From NCBI RefSeq assembly GCF_019655335.1, contig NZ_BPFD01000008.1, forward strand, positions 1 through 64,000: a stretch of DNA of 64,000 nt. The letters run 5' to 3'. This document shows positions 9,058-17,929 of the stretch, in pieces. How positions within the stretch are numbered: position 1 is the first letter of the stretch; each line of letters starts with the position of its first letter. The position numbers and the translations under genes are program-made. The notes under the pieces are model-generated. The model did no database searches. It saw only the letters and a program-made list of their open reading frames with translations, and was not told where the DNA came from. Source of the stretch: Shewanella hafniensis. Lineage in GTDB: Bacteria > Pseudomonadota > Gammaproteobacteria > Enterobacterales > Shewanellaceae.

Positions 9058-10413
9058 CTAAACTTCTTCTGTATCATTGTCTTGCAGCAATTGCGCCGCA
9101 GCAGGTTTTTTACGCATGGGTGCATCGCCAATGTCCACGCCCGTGATAAAACGCTTATCCCGTGACGGTGCTGGTGTGGATGCTTTAGTTCTTTTGCTCT
9201 TACCTTTAGCTAGCTCGGCTTTAGCAACACGTTTTGTTGGTGTCTGTTTGGCTTTACTTTTTAGGCCACTAAATTTAGCTTCTAGACCTGGAATCGTACT
9301 GATCTCAAAGGTCTTTCTAAGGAATACTTGGACTTTCTTAAAGTTGTCCCAATCTTTAGGTCCGACGAGCGATATCGCATCACCTTTTGCGCCAGCACGG
9401 CCAGTACGACCGATACGATGCACGTATTCTTCGGCAAATTTAGGCATGTCGAAGTTGACGACCAAAGACACATTAAGCAAATCCAGACCACGAGAGGCGA
9501 CATCGGTCGTCACGAGAACTTGTTGTTGACCACGGGCAAATTGGTCCATGATTTGGTTGCGTGCTGCTTGCTTTAAATCACCGCTGAGTGCTGCGGTTGC
9601 AAAACCTTGTGCTGTTAACTTAGCGGCTAAGCGCTCAGTATCTGGTCGAGTCGCGGTAAAGATGATCACTTGCTTATGGGTTTCATCTTTCAGCAAACGA
9701 GCCAATAACGCTTCTTTATGGTCTAAGTGGTCACATAAAAAGATACGTTGATGAATGTCGTTATGCTCAGAGTGTGCCGCGCCAATTGCTACGTGCGCTG
9801 GATTTTTTAACAGTGTTGCCGCGATATCATTGATTTCGTCATGATCTAACGTGGCAGAGAACATCAGCGTTTGACGACGTTTATGATCGGCTGCATCGTT
9901 GATGGCTTTTAACTGCGGTGCAAAGCCTAAATCCAACATGCGGTCGGCTTCATCGAGCACGAGTAACTCTAACCCATTTAGAAATAGATGTTTTTGCTCG
10001 AGATGATCGGCGATACGACCTGGCGTTGCGACAATAAAATGCGGTTCTTTTGCTAAGGCTTTAGCTTGATCGTTAAAGTTTTCCCCGCCCAGAACGCTGA
10101 TGGCCTTGTATTGGGTGTTGGCGACTAGCAGGCGAAGCTGACTGTACACTTGATGTGCTAGTTCGCGAGTCGGTAATAAAATCAATACTCTAGGATCGCG
10201 TTTTGACAGTGAGCGGGTAGAAATGACTCTTTGCAATGCGGGTAACAAAAACGCTAAGGTTTTACCTGAGCCCGTTTTTGATGACGCCATTAAATCTTTA
10301 CCTGCCAATGCGATAGGCAGTGCTTGTTCCTGGATGGCGGTGGGTTCTGTGATCCCCATATGTTTTATGCTTTGAAGCAGACGCTGGTCCAGAGAAAAAT
10401 CGGTAAATTGCAA
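9058..10413 (-). CDS. DEAD-box ATP-dependent RNA helicase (SrmB/RhlE class)
   Basis: All helicase motifs are present in order: Q motif (PTAIQEQALP), I (ASSKTGSGKT), Ia (PTRELAHQ), II (DEAD), III (SAT), V (TDVASRGLD) and VI (HRIGRTGRAG). A short basic C-terminal tail rich in Lys and Arg (about residues 375-451) probably binds RNA. Such enzymes remodel rRNA or mRNA structure, for example in ribosome assembly. The start is TTG at 10413, supported by AGGGGA seven bases upstream. I cannot separate SrmB from RhlE-like paralogues, so no symbol is given. Confidence 0.92.
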   Translation of the reverse strand: MQFTDFSLDQRLLQSIKHMGITEPTAIQEQALPIALAGKDLMASSKTGSGKTLAFLLPALQRVISTRSLSKRDPRVLILLPTRELAHQVYSQLRLLVANTQYKAISVLGGENFNDQAKALAKEPHFIVATPGRIADHLEQKHLFLNGLELLVLDEADRMLDLGFAPQLKAINDAADHKRRQTLMFSATLDHDEINDIAATLLKNPAHVAIGAAHSEHNDIHQRIFLCDHLDHKEALLARLLKDETHKQVIIFTATRPDTERLAAKLTAQGFATAALSGDLKQAARNQIMDQFARGQQQVLVTTDVASRGLDLLNVSLVVNFDMPKFAEEYVHRIGRTGRAGAKGDAISLVGPKDWDNFKKVQVFLRKTFEISTIPGLEAKFSGLKSKAKQTPTKRVAKAELAKGKSKRTKASTPAPSRDKRFITGVDIGDAPMRKKPAAAQLLQDNDTEEV

Positions 10414-10661
10414 AGGTATATCCCCTAAATCTTAGTAAGGGCAGATTATAGCCTTAATCGCCCTAACTCAGCTATCCACATCGGCGATTATCTCTGTTTC
10501 ATACATGGATTTATCGCCAGAGTGTGTCATTTACACTCTGTTGCCTGCATTTGTTTACATTGACGTTACAAGAACTTAATTGTCTTGGTTTCACTAATTG
10601 ACAGTGGATTTGGAAGGATTTTACGTTATCGTGTAGCGGGTAGTGTAACAGGAGAATGATT

Positions 10662-11609
10662 ATGGCTAACGGAACAACCCCTTCGGTGGGTATTGCCTTG
10701 GGCAGTGGCGCTGCGAAAGGTTGGGCGCACATTGGCGTGTTGAATGGTCTTGCCGCCATGGGGATCAAACCCGATAAAGTTGCGGGATGTTCGGTGGGCG
10801 CTTTAGTGGGCGCCGCGTACGCCCATGACCATTTACCTGAATTAGAAGAATGGGTTCGGAGTTTCTCCAGCTGGGACGTGCTCGGCTTGATGGATATACG
10901 ATGGCGTAAAGGCGGGCTTATTGGCGGCGATAAGGTATTTGATGTGCTGCAAGCTCGGATAGGGGATGTGAATATTGAGAACCTCAATCGTCCCTTTGCC
11001 GCGGTGGCGACCGATTTGTATTCGGGGCAGGAAATATGGTTTACGGAAGGGGATTTACGTCAAGCTGTGCGCGCGTCTTGTTCCATGCCGGGGATTTTAG
11101 CGCCCGTAAAACAGGGAGACCGCTGGCTCGTTGATGGTGCTGTGGTGAATCCAGTGCCTGTTTCTGTTAGTCGTGCCATGGGCGTTGATCTGGTGATTGC
11201 TGTGGATTTATATGGCTATCATTCCGGCCGTATTCAAGTATTGCCGGTGAACATGACGAGTCAAAAGATAACGGAACCTGAAATGGATCCATCTGCAAGA
11301 CAAGAAACCGGATTTATGGATTTGTTTGCCCGTGGCCGAGATTATGTCAGCAATCTTACCGATAAGTTTTCGCTTGGCACTAAATCGAATCCTGGCATGA
11401 TTGCCGTGATGTCGCAATCAATGGGCATTTTAGAGCAAAGACATAAACGGGCACGCTTGATGGGCGATCCGCCAGATATTTGTATTGTGCCTGAGGTCGG
11501 TAATATCGGTACTATGGAATTTCACCGTGCCGATGAAGCGATTGCCGCAGGCGAGGCCGCTGTGGAGAAGGTGGCACATTTGATTGAAGCTGCGATGTGG
11601 AAGGGTTAA
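10662..11609 (+). CDS. rssA: Patatin-like phospholipase family protein, RssA-like
   Basis: This is a predicted serine hydrolase with the Ser-Asp dyad of the patatin fold: glycine-rich loop GSGAAKGWAHIG, nucleophile elbow GCSVG (Ser44) and the DGA motif (Asp158). The ATG at 10662 is preferred over the one at 10656 because AGGAG at 10650-10654 is correctly spaced only for the former. The length of 315 aa agrees with E. coli RssA (about 300). The physiological lipid substrate is unknown. The 240-base gap shared with the divergent helicase must hold both promoters; I see no clear operator there. Confidence 0.88.
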   Translation: MANGTTPSVGIALGSGAAKGWAHIGVLNGLAAMGIKPDKVAGCSVGALVGAAYAHDHLPELEEWVRSFSSWDVLGLMDIRWRKGGLIGGDKVFDVLQARIGDVNIENLNRPFAAVATDLYSGQEIWFTEGDLRQAVRASCSMPGILAPVKQGDRWLVDGAVVNPVPVSVSRAMGVDLVIAVDLYGYHSGRIQVLPVNMTSQKITEPEMDPSARQETGFMDLFARGRDYVSNLTDKFSLGTKSNPGMIAVMSQSMGILEQRHKRARLMGDPPDICIVPEVGNIGTMEFHRADEAIAAGEAAVEKVAHLIEAAMWKG

Positions 11610-11650
11610 TCCGTTAAAGGTTAAAAGACAAGCAGTTGACTATCAAATAG

Positions 11651-11686
11651 AAACAGTCGGTACAACTCGTGTTACACCGACTGTTT
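11651..11686. terminator. Inverted repeat between convergent rssA and curA
   Basis: Perfect 11-base arms, 11651-11661 and 11676-11686, surround a 14-base loop midway between two convergent stop codons. Short T-runs on both sides suggest a bidirectional terminator. Confidence 0.6.
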
Positions 11687-11745
11687 GCTATCTAAAGCTG
11701 AGTCTTGTTATCTAAACAGAGCGTTTATGTCACTTTGATGGCGAT

Positions 11746-12759
11746 TTACGCCAATTTTACCAACATTTTACCGCGATTCTTGCCTTCAAACAGACCGATA
11801 AAGGCATCCGGTGCTTGTTCAAGCCCTTGATAAATGGTTTGTTCAGCTTTGACTTTACCTTCAGCTAACCATTGAGCCATTTTAGCGGCAAACTCAGGAT
11901 AATGCGCCCAATGTTCGGATACGATAAAACCTTCTAGTTTAAGTTTACGCATCACTATCAGGGCCAAGTTGTCTGGACCAGGTGTTGGTGCTGTGTCGTT
12001 GTACTGCGAAATCATACCGCAAACGGCGATACGACCATGATCTTTCATATTGCTCAGCGCTGCGGCTAAGTGCTCGCCACCGACGTTTTCAAAGTACACA
12101 TCAATCCCTTCTGGCGCGGCCTTTGTGAGCGCTTGGGTGAGATTGCCACAGGTTTTGTAATTGATGATGGCATCAACACCATAGCTTTGCAGCAATGCCG
12201 CTTTTTCATCTGAACCCACAGAGGCGATTACGCGAGCCCCCATCAGTTTACCAATCTGGCAAGCAACACTGCCAACTGCGCCTGATGCAGCAGAAACAAA
12301 CAGGGTTTCACCCGCTTTTAAATCTGCGATGCGAGTCAGTCCCGTCCACGCTGTCATGCCGGGCATACCAATCACGCCGAGAAAATGTGAGCAGTCTAAT
12401 TCAGTTTGCGGCAGAGCGGTCAGTCCAGCCGCATCGGTGACGGCGTGCTCGCGCCAACCTAACATGCTGCTGACTTTAGTGCCTACTGGGAAATCACTGT
12501 TTTTAGACGCGATAACTTCACCAATCGCGCCGCCTTCTAAGACTTGATTCAAGGCGAAGGGCGGAACATAACTCTTACGATCTACCATGCGGCCACGCAT
12601 ATAAGGGTCGACCGACATCCACAGGTTTTTAATCAACACTTGGCCATCGGTGAGCGATGATAAGGATTGATTTACTAAAGCAAAGTTCTCTGCCGTAGGC
12701 ATGCCTTCAGGGCGACTGGCTAAATGGATTTCACGGGTTTGGGTAATAGTGCTATTCAT
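11746..12759 (-). CDS. curA: NADPH-dependent enone/curcumin reductase family (CurA-like, MDR superfamily)
   Basis: This is a medium-chain reductase without zinc ligands, predicted to reduce carbon-carbon double bonds of alpha,beta-unsaturated carbonyls with NADPH. Visible marks are MSVDPYMRGRM near the N-terminus, the cofactor loop SAASGAVGSVACQIGK, and YFENVGGEHL. The start at 12759 (337 aa) is chosen because AAGG lies upstream and the family begins like this; the frame runs open further upstream but through the promoter. It is divergent from a MarR/OhrR-type regulator with two palindromic operators between them, which suggests induction by a reactive electrophile or peroxide. Confidence 0.9.
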   Translation of the reverse strand: MNSTITQTREIHLASRPEGMPTAENFALVNQSLSSLTDGQVLIKNLWMSVDPYMRGRMVDRKSYVPPFALNQVLEGGAIGEVIASKNSDFPVGTKVSSMLGWREHAVTDAAGLTALPQTELDCSHFLGVIGMPGMTAWTGLTRIADLKAGETLFVSAASGAVGSVACQIGKLMGARVIASVGSDEKAALLQSYGVDAIINYKTCGNLTQALTKAAPEGIDVYFENVGGEHLAAALSNMKDHGRIAVCGMISQYNDTAPTPGPDNLALIVMRKLKLEGFIVSEHWAHYPEFAAKMAQWLAEGKVKAEQTIYQGLEQAPDAFIGLFEGKNRGKMLVKLA

Positions 12760-12774
12760 AAAAATTAACCTTTT

Positions 12775-12788
12775 GTTTGTGCGCAAAC
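12775..12788. promoter_or_regulatory. Predicted MarR/OhrR-type operator O1
   Basis: The palindrome GTTTGTGCGCAAAC lies 16 bases upstream of the curA start. It shares its core TTTG-N4-CAAA with a second site 57 bases away (centre to centre). Placement and symmetry are typical of MarR family operators; binding by the neighbouring regulator is inferred. Confidence 0.7.
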
Positions 12789-12832
12789 TAACTGCGTCAA
12801 CTGTACGTGGCTTCATGACACAATGCAAATAC

Positions 12833-12844
12833 TTTGCGCGCAAA
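12833..12844. promoter_or_regulatory. Predicted MarR/OhrR-type operator O2
   Basis: TTTGCGCGCAAA is a perfect 12-base palindrome that ends 4 bases before the first ATG of the regulator frame. It matches the TTTG-N4-CAAA core of O1, so the regulator probably represses itself and curA from the same region. Confidence 0.7.
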
Positions 12845-12848
12845 CTAG

Positions 12849-13424
12849 ATGCGATTGAGCGGATCGGATAAGATAGCGCTATGTTTGAATGACAGGCGCT
12901 TATACGTGCAAAATTGTTTATCTCACCCAGAGCTTGGATCTACAGACCAGAGTCAAAATCCAGAGCTTCTAAACCCAGAGCCACAAAGCCTAGCGCCAAG
13001 TGATGCACTGTGTTTATCTGACAATGTGTGCTTCGCGCTATATTCTGCCAGTAATGCCTTAGTGCGCGCTTATCGGCCTTTACTCGAGGCATACGAGTTA
13101 ACTTTCCCTCAATATCTGGTGATGCAAACCCTGTGGCGTCAAAATGGCTGTAGCCAAACCCAGCTATCAATGGCGACTAAACTCGATATGGGAACCCTAA
13201 CGCCAATCGTCAAGCGGTTAGAGGTAAAAGGCTTGATCACGCGTTTGGCCTGCGTTGAAGATGAGCGGAAAAAATTGATCACTCTGACGGCTCAGGGAGA
13301 GGCGATTAAGCATGAAGCCCTAGCCTTGAAGCAAACTTTGCTGAATAAAGTGCAGATGGATGCCGAGGCACTCGATTTATTGAGGCGGCAATGTCTTGCC
13401 CTTATTGAAGATTTACAGTCCTAG
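12849..13424 (+). CDS. MarR family regulator, OhrR-like with sensor cysteine
   Basis: This is a winged-helix dimeric regulator. The segment CFALYSASNALVRAYRPLL followed by LTFPQYLVMQTLW is the OhrR signature, with Cys61 at the position of the peroxide-sensing cysteine; the wing/recognition part is around residues 100-145. The frame begins at ATG 12849, giving an N-terminal extension of about 45 residues beyond normal OhrR that is polar and repetitive (NPEL/NPEP). The true start may be further in, for example GTG 12906, but no ribosome site settles it. The neighbour is a CurA-like reductase rather than an Ohr peroxidase, so the ligand may be an electrophile. Confidence 0.85.
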   Translation: MRLSGSDKIALCLNDRRLYVQNCLSHPELGSTDQSQNPELLNPEPQSLAPSDALCLSDNVCFALYSASNALVRAYRPLLEAYELTFPQYLVMQTLWRQNGCSQTQLSMATKLDMGTLTPIVKRLEVKGLITRLACVEDERKKLITLTAQGEAIKHEALALKQTLLNKVQMDAEALDLLRRQCLALIEDLQS

Positions 13425-13541
13425 AGATAAAGCTACTGGTGCTGTTCGCTACCCGATAATTCAGGTTCTGCAAAGATTAATACTTGATTGGCTTAGTTTT
13501 TGCTTTAAAACCGTCATTGAATCTTAGACGCCGAATTATTG

Positions 13542-14234
13542 ATGATGAATTCTATTTTAAACGCCTTCAATCTTAATCGTAGCAGTACCAGCATCGCCGA
13601 TGCCTATGGTGCCAATAGCCAAAAGACGAGTACGGCTAAAACCGATGCGACCACAGAGACCAAAAAAACTCAGTCGGATGCCGCTAAACCCGACACTGGT
13701 AAAGCCGATGAGATAGCGCTGTCGCCACGGGCGCAACGTGCACAGAAAATTCAGTCGATGGCGAAGGATTTTTTTGCCGATGGCAAATTTGGTGTCGCCG
13801 ATATTCCCGCATTAGTGTCACGTTTACAAAAGGACGGCATTTTATCGGACGTACAGCTTGAGCGTTTATCAAAAAACGGTATTACAGTTCCGAGCACAAC
13901 CACCCCGAGCAAGCAGTCGCTGCAAGATTTCTTAGATGATGAGCTCAAATCATTAGCCAAAAAATCACCGAACAACCCCCTTATCAATACCTTGGTCGAT
14001 GCGAAAAACGTTTTGACCAATATGGATGATGCTCAGTCGCCGGTGCTCGCTCAAAAAGCCACCAAAGTCCTTGGCCAGTTAACGGATTATTTAAACTCCG
14101 AGCCACCACTAACGGATACCCAAAAGCAGCAATGGCAGGGGCTTAAATCTATGATGCAACTCGCTTCGTCTATGGGCTCGCATCAGTCGGCATCGGGCCA
14201 ACTCAGTAGTTATCTCGCACTCTCTAAGCGTTAA
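13542..14234 (+). CDS. Unknown protein with disordered N-terminus
   Basis: I do not recognise a family. The first 50 or so residues are Ser/Thr/Ala/Lys-rich and probably disordered; then comes DEIALSPRAQRAQ and a helical C-terminal part of about 170 residues. The DxIxLSxxAQ-like stretch recalls short motifs in FlgM and other flagellum-associated proteins, but this is only a hint. No signal peptide or membrane segment is seen. The start is uncertain among TTG 13539, ATG 13542 and ATG 13545. It stands alone between the regulator and nrdD. Confidence 0.6.
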   Translation: MMNSILNAFNLNRSSTSIADAYGANSQKTSTAKTDATTETKKTQSDAAKPDTGKADEIALSPRAQRAQKIQSMAKDFFADGKFGVADIPALVSRLQKDGILSDVQLERLSKNGITVPSTTTPSKQSLQDFLDDELKSLAKKSPNNPLINTLVDAKNVLTNMDDAQSPVLAQKATKVLGQLTDYLNSEPPLTDTQKQQWQGLKSMMQLASSMGSHQSASGQLSSYLALSKR

Positions 14235-14371
14235 TCTTGAGCTTTGGTGCTTGATTATCACTGATTTCAGGCATCAACTAGCTGGGTTTAATCAGCAGGT
14301 CAAGGCGCAATTTTCAGATAATTGGACCTAGCTGCAGTTCTGGTTTGTTCTTTTATTTCTTCCTAAAAACT

Positions 14372-14385
14372 ATGATCTGGATCAT
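14372..14385. promoter_or_regulatory. FNR/EtrA-like site upstream of nrdD
   Basis: ATGATCTGGATCAT keeps the TGAT-N4-ATCA core of the FNR consensus TTGAT-N4-ATCAA and differs only in the outermost base on each side. It lies 109 bases before the nrdD start, in the 260-base gap after the unknown gene. FNR-family control of the anaerobic reductase makes biological sense; binding by the Shewanella FNR homologue EtrA is inferred. Confidence 0.6.
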
Positions 14386-14493
14386 GGACGCTTCATCGTC
14401 GTTATAGCCTAATGCTCTACATATTGTGTTTTATTCTTTTAAAATCACTAGATGTAGTGTTAATTTTTAGGCGAGATGGAGAGGAACTGAACA

Positions 14494-16611
14494 ATGCCAG
14501 TCGTAATTAAGCGTGATGGTTGCCGCACACCTTTTGATGAAACAAGGATAAGGGATGCAGTGAATGCCGCTGCAAACTCAGTTGGAATAGAGGATGGCGA
14601 CTATGCAGCGACAGTGGCAGCGTGTATCAGTCAAAGTGTCGCGACCTTAACCGAAGTTGATATCCATCATTTGCAGGATGCGGTTGAAAACTTGTTGATG
14701 GAAGGGCCGTATAAATCATTAGCGCGAGTGTATATCGAATACCGTCACGACAGAGATGTGTGCCGTGAAGCGACCAGTAAACTCAATCTCGAAATCCGTG
14801 GTTTAGTCGAGCAAAGCAATGCGGCCTTACTCAATGAAAATGCCAATAAAGATTCGAAAGTTATCCCCACTCAGCGGGATTTGCTCGCGGGCATAGTTGC
14901 TAAACATTATGCCAAGAGTCATATCTTGCCAAAGGATGTGGTCGCCGCCCATGAAGCGGGCGAGATCCATTACCACGACCTAGATTACTCGCCATTTTTC
15001 CCGATGTTTAACTGCATGTTGATTGATTTAGCTGGCATGTTGACCCACGGCTTTAAAATGGGCAATGCCGAAATTGAAACCCCTAAATCAATTTCAACGG
15101 CGACAGCAGTGACCGCACAGATCATTGCCCAAGTGGCGAGCCATATCTATGGCGGCACAACTATTAATCGTATCGATGAGGTGTTAGCACCATTTGTCGC
15201 TAAGAGCTACGACAAACACTATCAAATCGCCCTGAATTGGAAGATTACTGACGCCAAAGCCTTCGCTACGGCACAAACTGAAAAAGAATGTCACGATGCA
15301 TTTCAATCTTTGGAATATGAGGTTAATACCTTACACACTGCCAACGGTCAAACACCGTTCGTGACTTTTGGCTTTGGATTAGGCACCTCGTGGGAATCGC
15401 GCTTAATTCAGCAATCAATGCTCAAAGTGCGGATGGCGGGATTGGGTAAAAATCGCAAGACTGCAGTATTCCCTAAGCTAGTGTTTGCGATTCGTGATGG
15501 CATTAATCATAAAGCGGGCGATTGCAATTACGATGTAAAACAGATGGCGCTCAAATGCGCAACAATGCGCATGTATCCCGACATCCTCAACTACGAGCAA
15601 GTCGAGAAAGTGACCGGTTCATTTAAAACCCCAATGGGTTGCCGCAGCTTTTTAGGCACCTATGAGGAAAATGGCGAACTCGTGCATGAAGGGCGCAATA
15701 ATCTTGGGGTAGTGAGCTTAAACTTGCCGCGGATTGCCTTGGAAGCGAAGGGCGATGAGGCGGAGTTTTATCGTCTTTTAGATGACAGATTAGTCTTAGC
15801 CCGTAAATCGCTGGATACCCGTATTGAGCGACTGAACGGTGTTAAAGCCCGCGTGGCACCTATCCTCTATATGGAAGGTGCCTGTGGTGTGCGTTTGCGC
15901 GCTGATGAAGATGTGGCGCAAATCTTTAAAAATGGACGCGCATCGATTTCACTCGGTTACATTGGCCTGCATGAAACCATGAATGCACTCTATGGCACCC
16001 AAACCCATGTATTTGACGATGCACAATTAAGGGACAAAGCCGTCGCTATTGTGGCTTATCTTAAAGCCGCCACGGATGCGTGGAAGGCTGAAACAGGTTA
16101 TGGCTTTAGTCTGTATAGCACGCCAAGCGAGAGTCTTTGCAGCCGTTTTTGTAAACTGGATGCGAAGCAATTTGGCCTAGTCATAGGGGTGACGGACAAG
16201 GGGTATTACACGAATAGTTTCCACCTCGATGTGGAAAAAAGCGTAAATCCCTACGATAAAATTGATTTTGAACAGCCATATCCCGCAATTGCGAACGGCG
16301 GCTTTATTTGTTACGGCGAATACCCCAACATGCAGCATAATCTCGAAGCGCTTGAAAACGTTTGGGATTATAGCTATAGCCGCGTGCCTTACTATGGCAC
16401 GAACACGCCAATCGACGAATGTTATGACTGTGGCTTTACTGGCGAATTTAGCTGTACTAGCAAAGGATTCACTTGCCCTAAGTGTGGCAACCATGAGCCA
16501 AGTCGGGTGTCAGTGACGCGCCGTGTGTGCGGTTACTTAGGCAGCCCTGATGCGCGGCCCTTTAATTATGGTAAGCAAGAAGAAGTAAAACGTAGGATCA
16601 AACACTTGTAA
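14494..16611 (+). CDS. nrdD: Anaerobic ribonucleoside-triphosphate reductase
   Basis: This oxygen-sensitive glycyl-radical enzyme makes deoxyribonucleotides from NTPs without oxygen. It is 705 aa, the usual length. An ATP-cone domain occupies about residues 1-90. The C-terminus holds a zinc-type pair of CxxC motifs (CYDCGF and CPKCGN), then RVCGYLG with the radical Gly at about 680. The activase gene nrdG follows 113 bases downstream on the same strand. An FNR-like site lies upstream, consistent with use under anaerobic growth. Confidence 0.97.
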   Translation: MPVVIKRDGCRTPFDETRIRDAVNAAANSVGIEDGDYAATVAACISQSVATLTEVDIHHLQDAVENLLMEGPYKSLARVYIEYRHDRDVCREATSKLNLEIRGLVEQSNAALLNENANKDSKVIPTQRDLLAGIVAKHYAKSHILPKDVVAAHEAGEIHYHDLDYSPFFPMFNCMLIDLAGMLTHGFKMGNAEIETPKSISTATAVTAQIIAQVASHIYGGTTINRIDEVLAPFVAKSYDKHYQIALNWKITDAKAFATAQTEKECHDAFQSLEYEVNTLHTANGQTPFVTFGFGLGTSWESRLIQQSMLKVRMAGLGKNRKTAVFPKLVFAIRDGINHKAGDCNYDVKQMALKCATMRMYPDILNYEQVEKVTGSFKTPMGCRSFLGTYEENGELVHEGRNNLGVVSLNLPRIALEAKGDEAEFYRLLDDRLVLARKSLDTRIERLNGVKARVAPILYMEGACGVRLRADEDVAQIFKNGRASISLGYIGLHETMNALYGTQTHVFDDAQLRDKAVAIVAYLKAATDAWKAETGYGFSLYSTPSESLCSRFCKLDAKQFGLVIGVTDKGYYTNSFHLDVEKSVNPYDKIDFEQPYPAIANGGFICYGEYPNMQHNLEALENVWDYSYSRVPYYGTNTPIDECYDCGFTGEFSCTSKGFTCPKCGNHEPSRVSVTRRVCGYLGSPDARPFNYGKQEEVKRRIKHL

Positions 16612-16724
16612 CATTATTACCTTATTCTGCCTGTTAGACTTATTCCGTGGCATCACGTGGCATAAATGGTGCTATGGGATAAGTACCAATGTTAAAAGAT
16701 GAAATGCACTGTGAGTGACCATCA

Positions 16725-17186
16725 ATGAATTACCATCAATATTTTCCTATCGATGTGGTCAATGGCCCAGGTACCCGTGCGACCTTGTTTGTTTCTGGCT
16801 GTGAGCACCAATGCCGCGGTTGTTATAATCAAAGCACTTGGGATCCTCGTTCTGGGCATGTGTTTGATAGGACGATGGAAGATAGGATTATTGCCGATCT
16901 CAATGATCAGCGGATTGTGCGCCGTGGTTTATCGCTTTCGGGCGGCGATCCTTTATTGCCTGTCAATCTCAGTGCCATTTTGACGCTCGTCAAACGAGTC
17001 AAGGCTGAGTGTGCGGGTAAAGATATTTGGCTGTGGACGGGTTATGTACTCGATGAGTTGAGTGATGAACAGCGCGCCGTGCTAGCCTATATTGATGTGC
17101 TGGTGGATGGAAAATTTGAACAAAGTCTTGCCGATCCGAGTCTCGTATTTCGCGGTAGCAGCAATCAGATCATTCGTTTGTTATAA
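16725..17186 (+). CDS. nrdG: Anaerobic ribonucleotide reductase activating protein (radical SAM)
   Basis: This short radical-SAM enzyme (153 aa) uses a 4Fe-4S cluster and S-adenosylmethionine to make the glycyl radical on NrdD. The cluster motif is CEHQCRGC, with Cys at 26, 30 and 33, and LSGGDPLL is the SAM-binding GGE-like segment. The length matches E. coli NrdG. The gene directly follows nrdD and is expected to share its promoter. Confidence 0.96.
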   Translation: MNYHQYFPIDVVNGPGTRATLFVSGCEHQCRGCYNQSTWDPRSGHVFDRTMEDRIIADLNDQRIVRRGLSLSGGDPLLPVNLSAILTLVKRVKAECAGKDIWLWTGYVLDELSDEQRAVLAYIDVLVDGKFEQSLADPSLVFRGSSNQIIRLL

Positions 17187-17300
17187 AAGCGGTAACGAGG
17201 ATCTGTAACTTGCTGCTATAATCTCAGGCCTTGACACAGACGCTAGCATAATCAGGCTAAGATTTTACTGTGGCTAACTTAGGTAATTTAAGGTAACAGA

Positions 17301-17657
17301 ATGAATTTAAAGCAAGAACTGCAGCAGCTTAACGATAAACTAGATAAATTTCGTCGTAAACTTGCTGCGGCTGAACAACGAGGCGATGACGTCATTATTG
17401 CCCAGTTCAAACGTGAAATTGCTGCAGTCACTAAGCAAATTGGTAGTGTAAAAGGCCAACAAACCCGCTTATTGAATAAGCAAGGGTCAGATATCAAAGG
17501 TTTGCCTTTCCATCGTGCTTTGACAAAAGCAGAACAAGCGGACATGGGTAAACTGAAAAAGTCTGTCAAAGGGCTTGTGGTCATCCACCCAATGACAGCA
17601 ATCGGCCGTGAAATGGGGCTAACGGAAGTGACTGGATACGCACCCGCAAAATTTTAA
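17301..17657 (+). CDS. yibL: YibL family ribosome-associated protein
   Basis: 118 aa. An N-terminal coiled-coil helix (residues 1-50) is followed by the conserved basic segment FHRALTKAEQADMGKLKKS and HPMTAIGREMGL, which is nearly identical in type to E. coli YibL, a protein found with ribosomes. Its biochemical role is not established. It stands alone; the 254-base gap after it (to ribA) shows only short imperfect repeats. Confidence 0.88.
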   Translation: MNLKQELQQLNDKLDKFRRKLAAAEQRGDDVIIAQFKREIAAVTKQIGSVKGQQTRLLNKQGSDIKGLPFHRALTKAEQADMGKLKKSVKGLVVIHPMTAIGREMGLTEVTGYAPAKF

Positions 17658-17929
17658 TGTGGGATAGGATGTCACTGGCACGGGATCGAGTGTCGATCGC
17701 GTGTTTGTGCTCCTTGTACTTTATGCACTGCTTCGTTTTAATCCATTCCTTCGTGCTGCCCATCGAAAAGACATTCATGTTTGGTTTAGTTGATTAAAAC
17801 ACTAAAGTATTTCTGGATTGTTCAAAAACACTTTAGAATAGTGCGCTTAGTTGGCTAAGTGCCTAATCCTCGTTTGTTTCTAGGGATCTTATTCCTCTCA
17901 TGGAATGAGAGTTGTCGTTAAGGTTAAGT

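Noticed and set aside
10511..10987. 158-codon minus-strand frame across the helicase-rssA gap
   Set aside because: Covers the rssA start on the opposite strand; composition is that of a shadow frame.
14418..14429. NrdR-box-like half site before nrdD
   Set aside because: TACATATTGTGT fits one half of the NrdR consensus, but the other half is absent and no second box at the usual distance was found.
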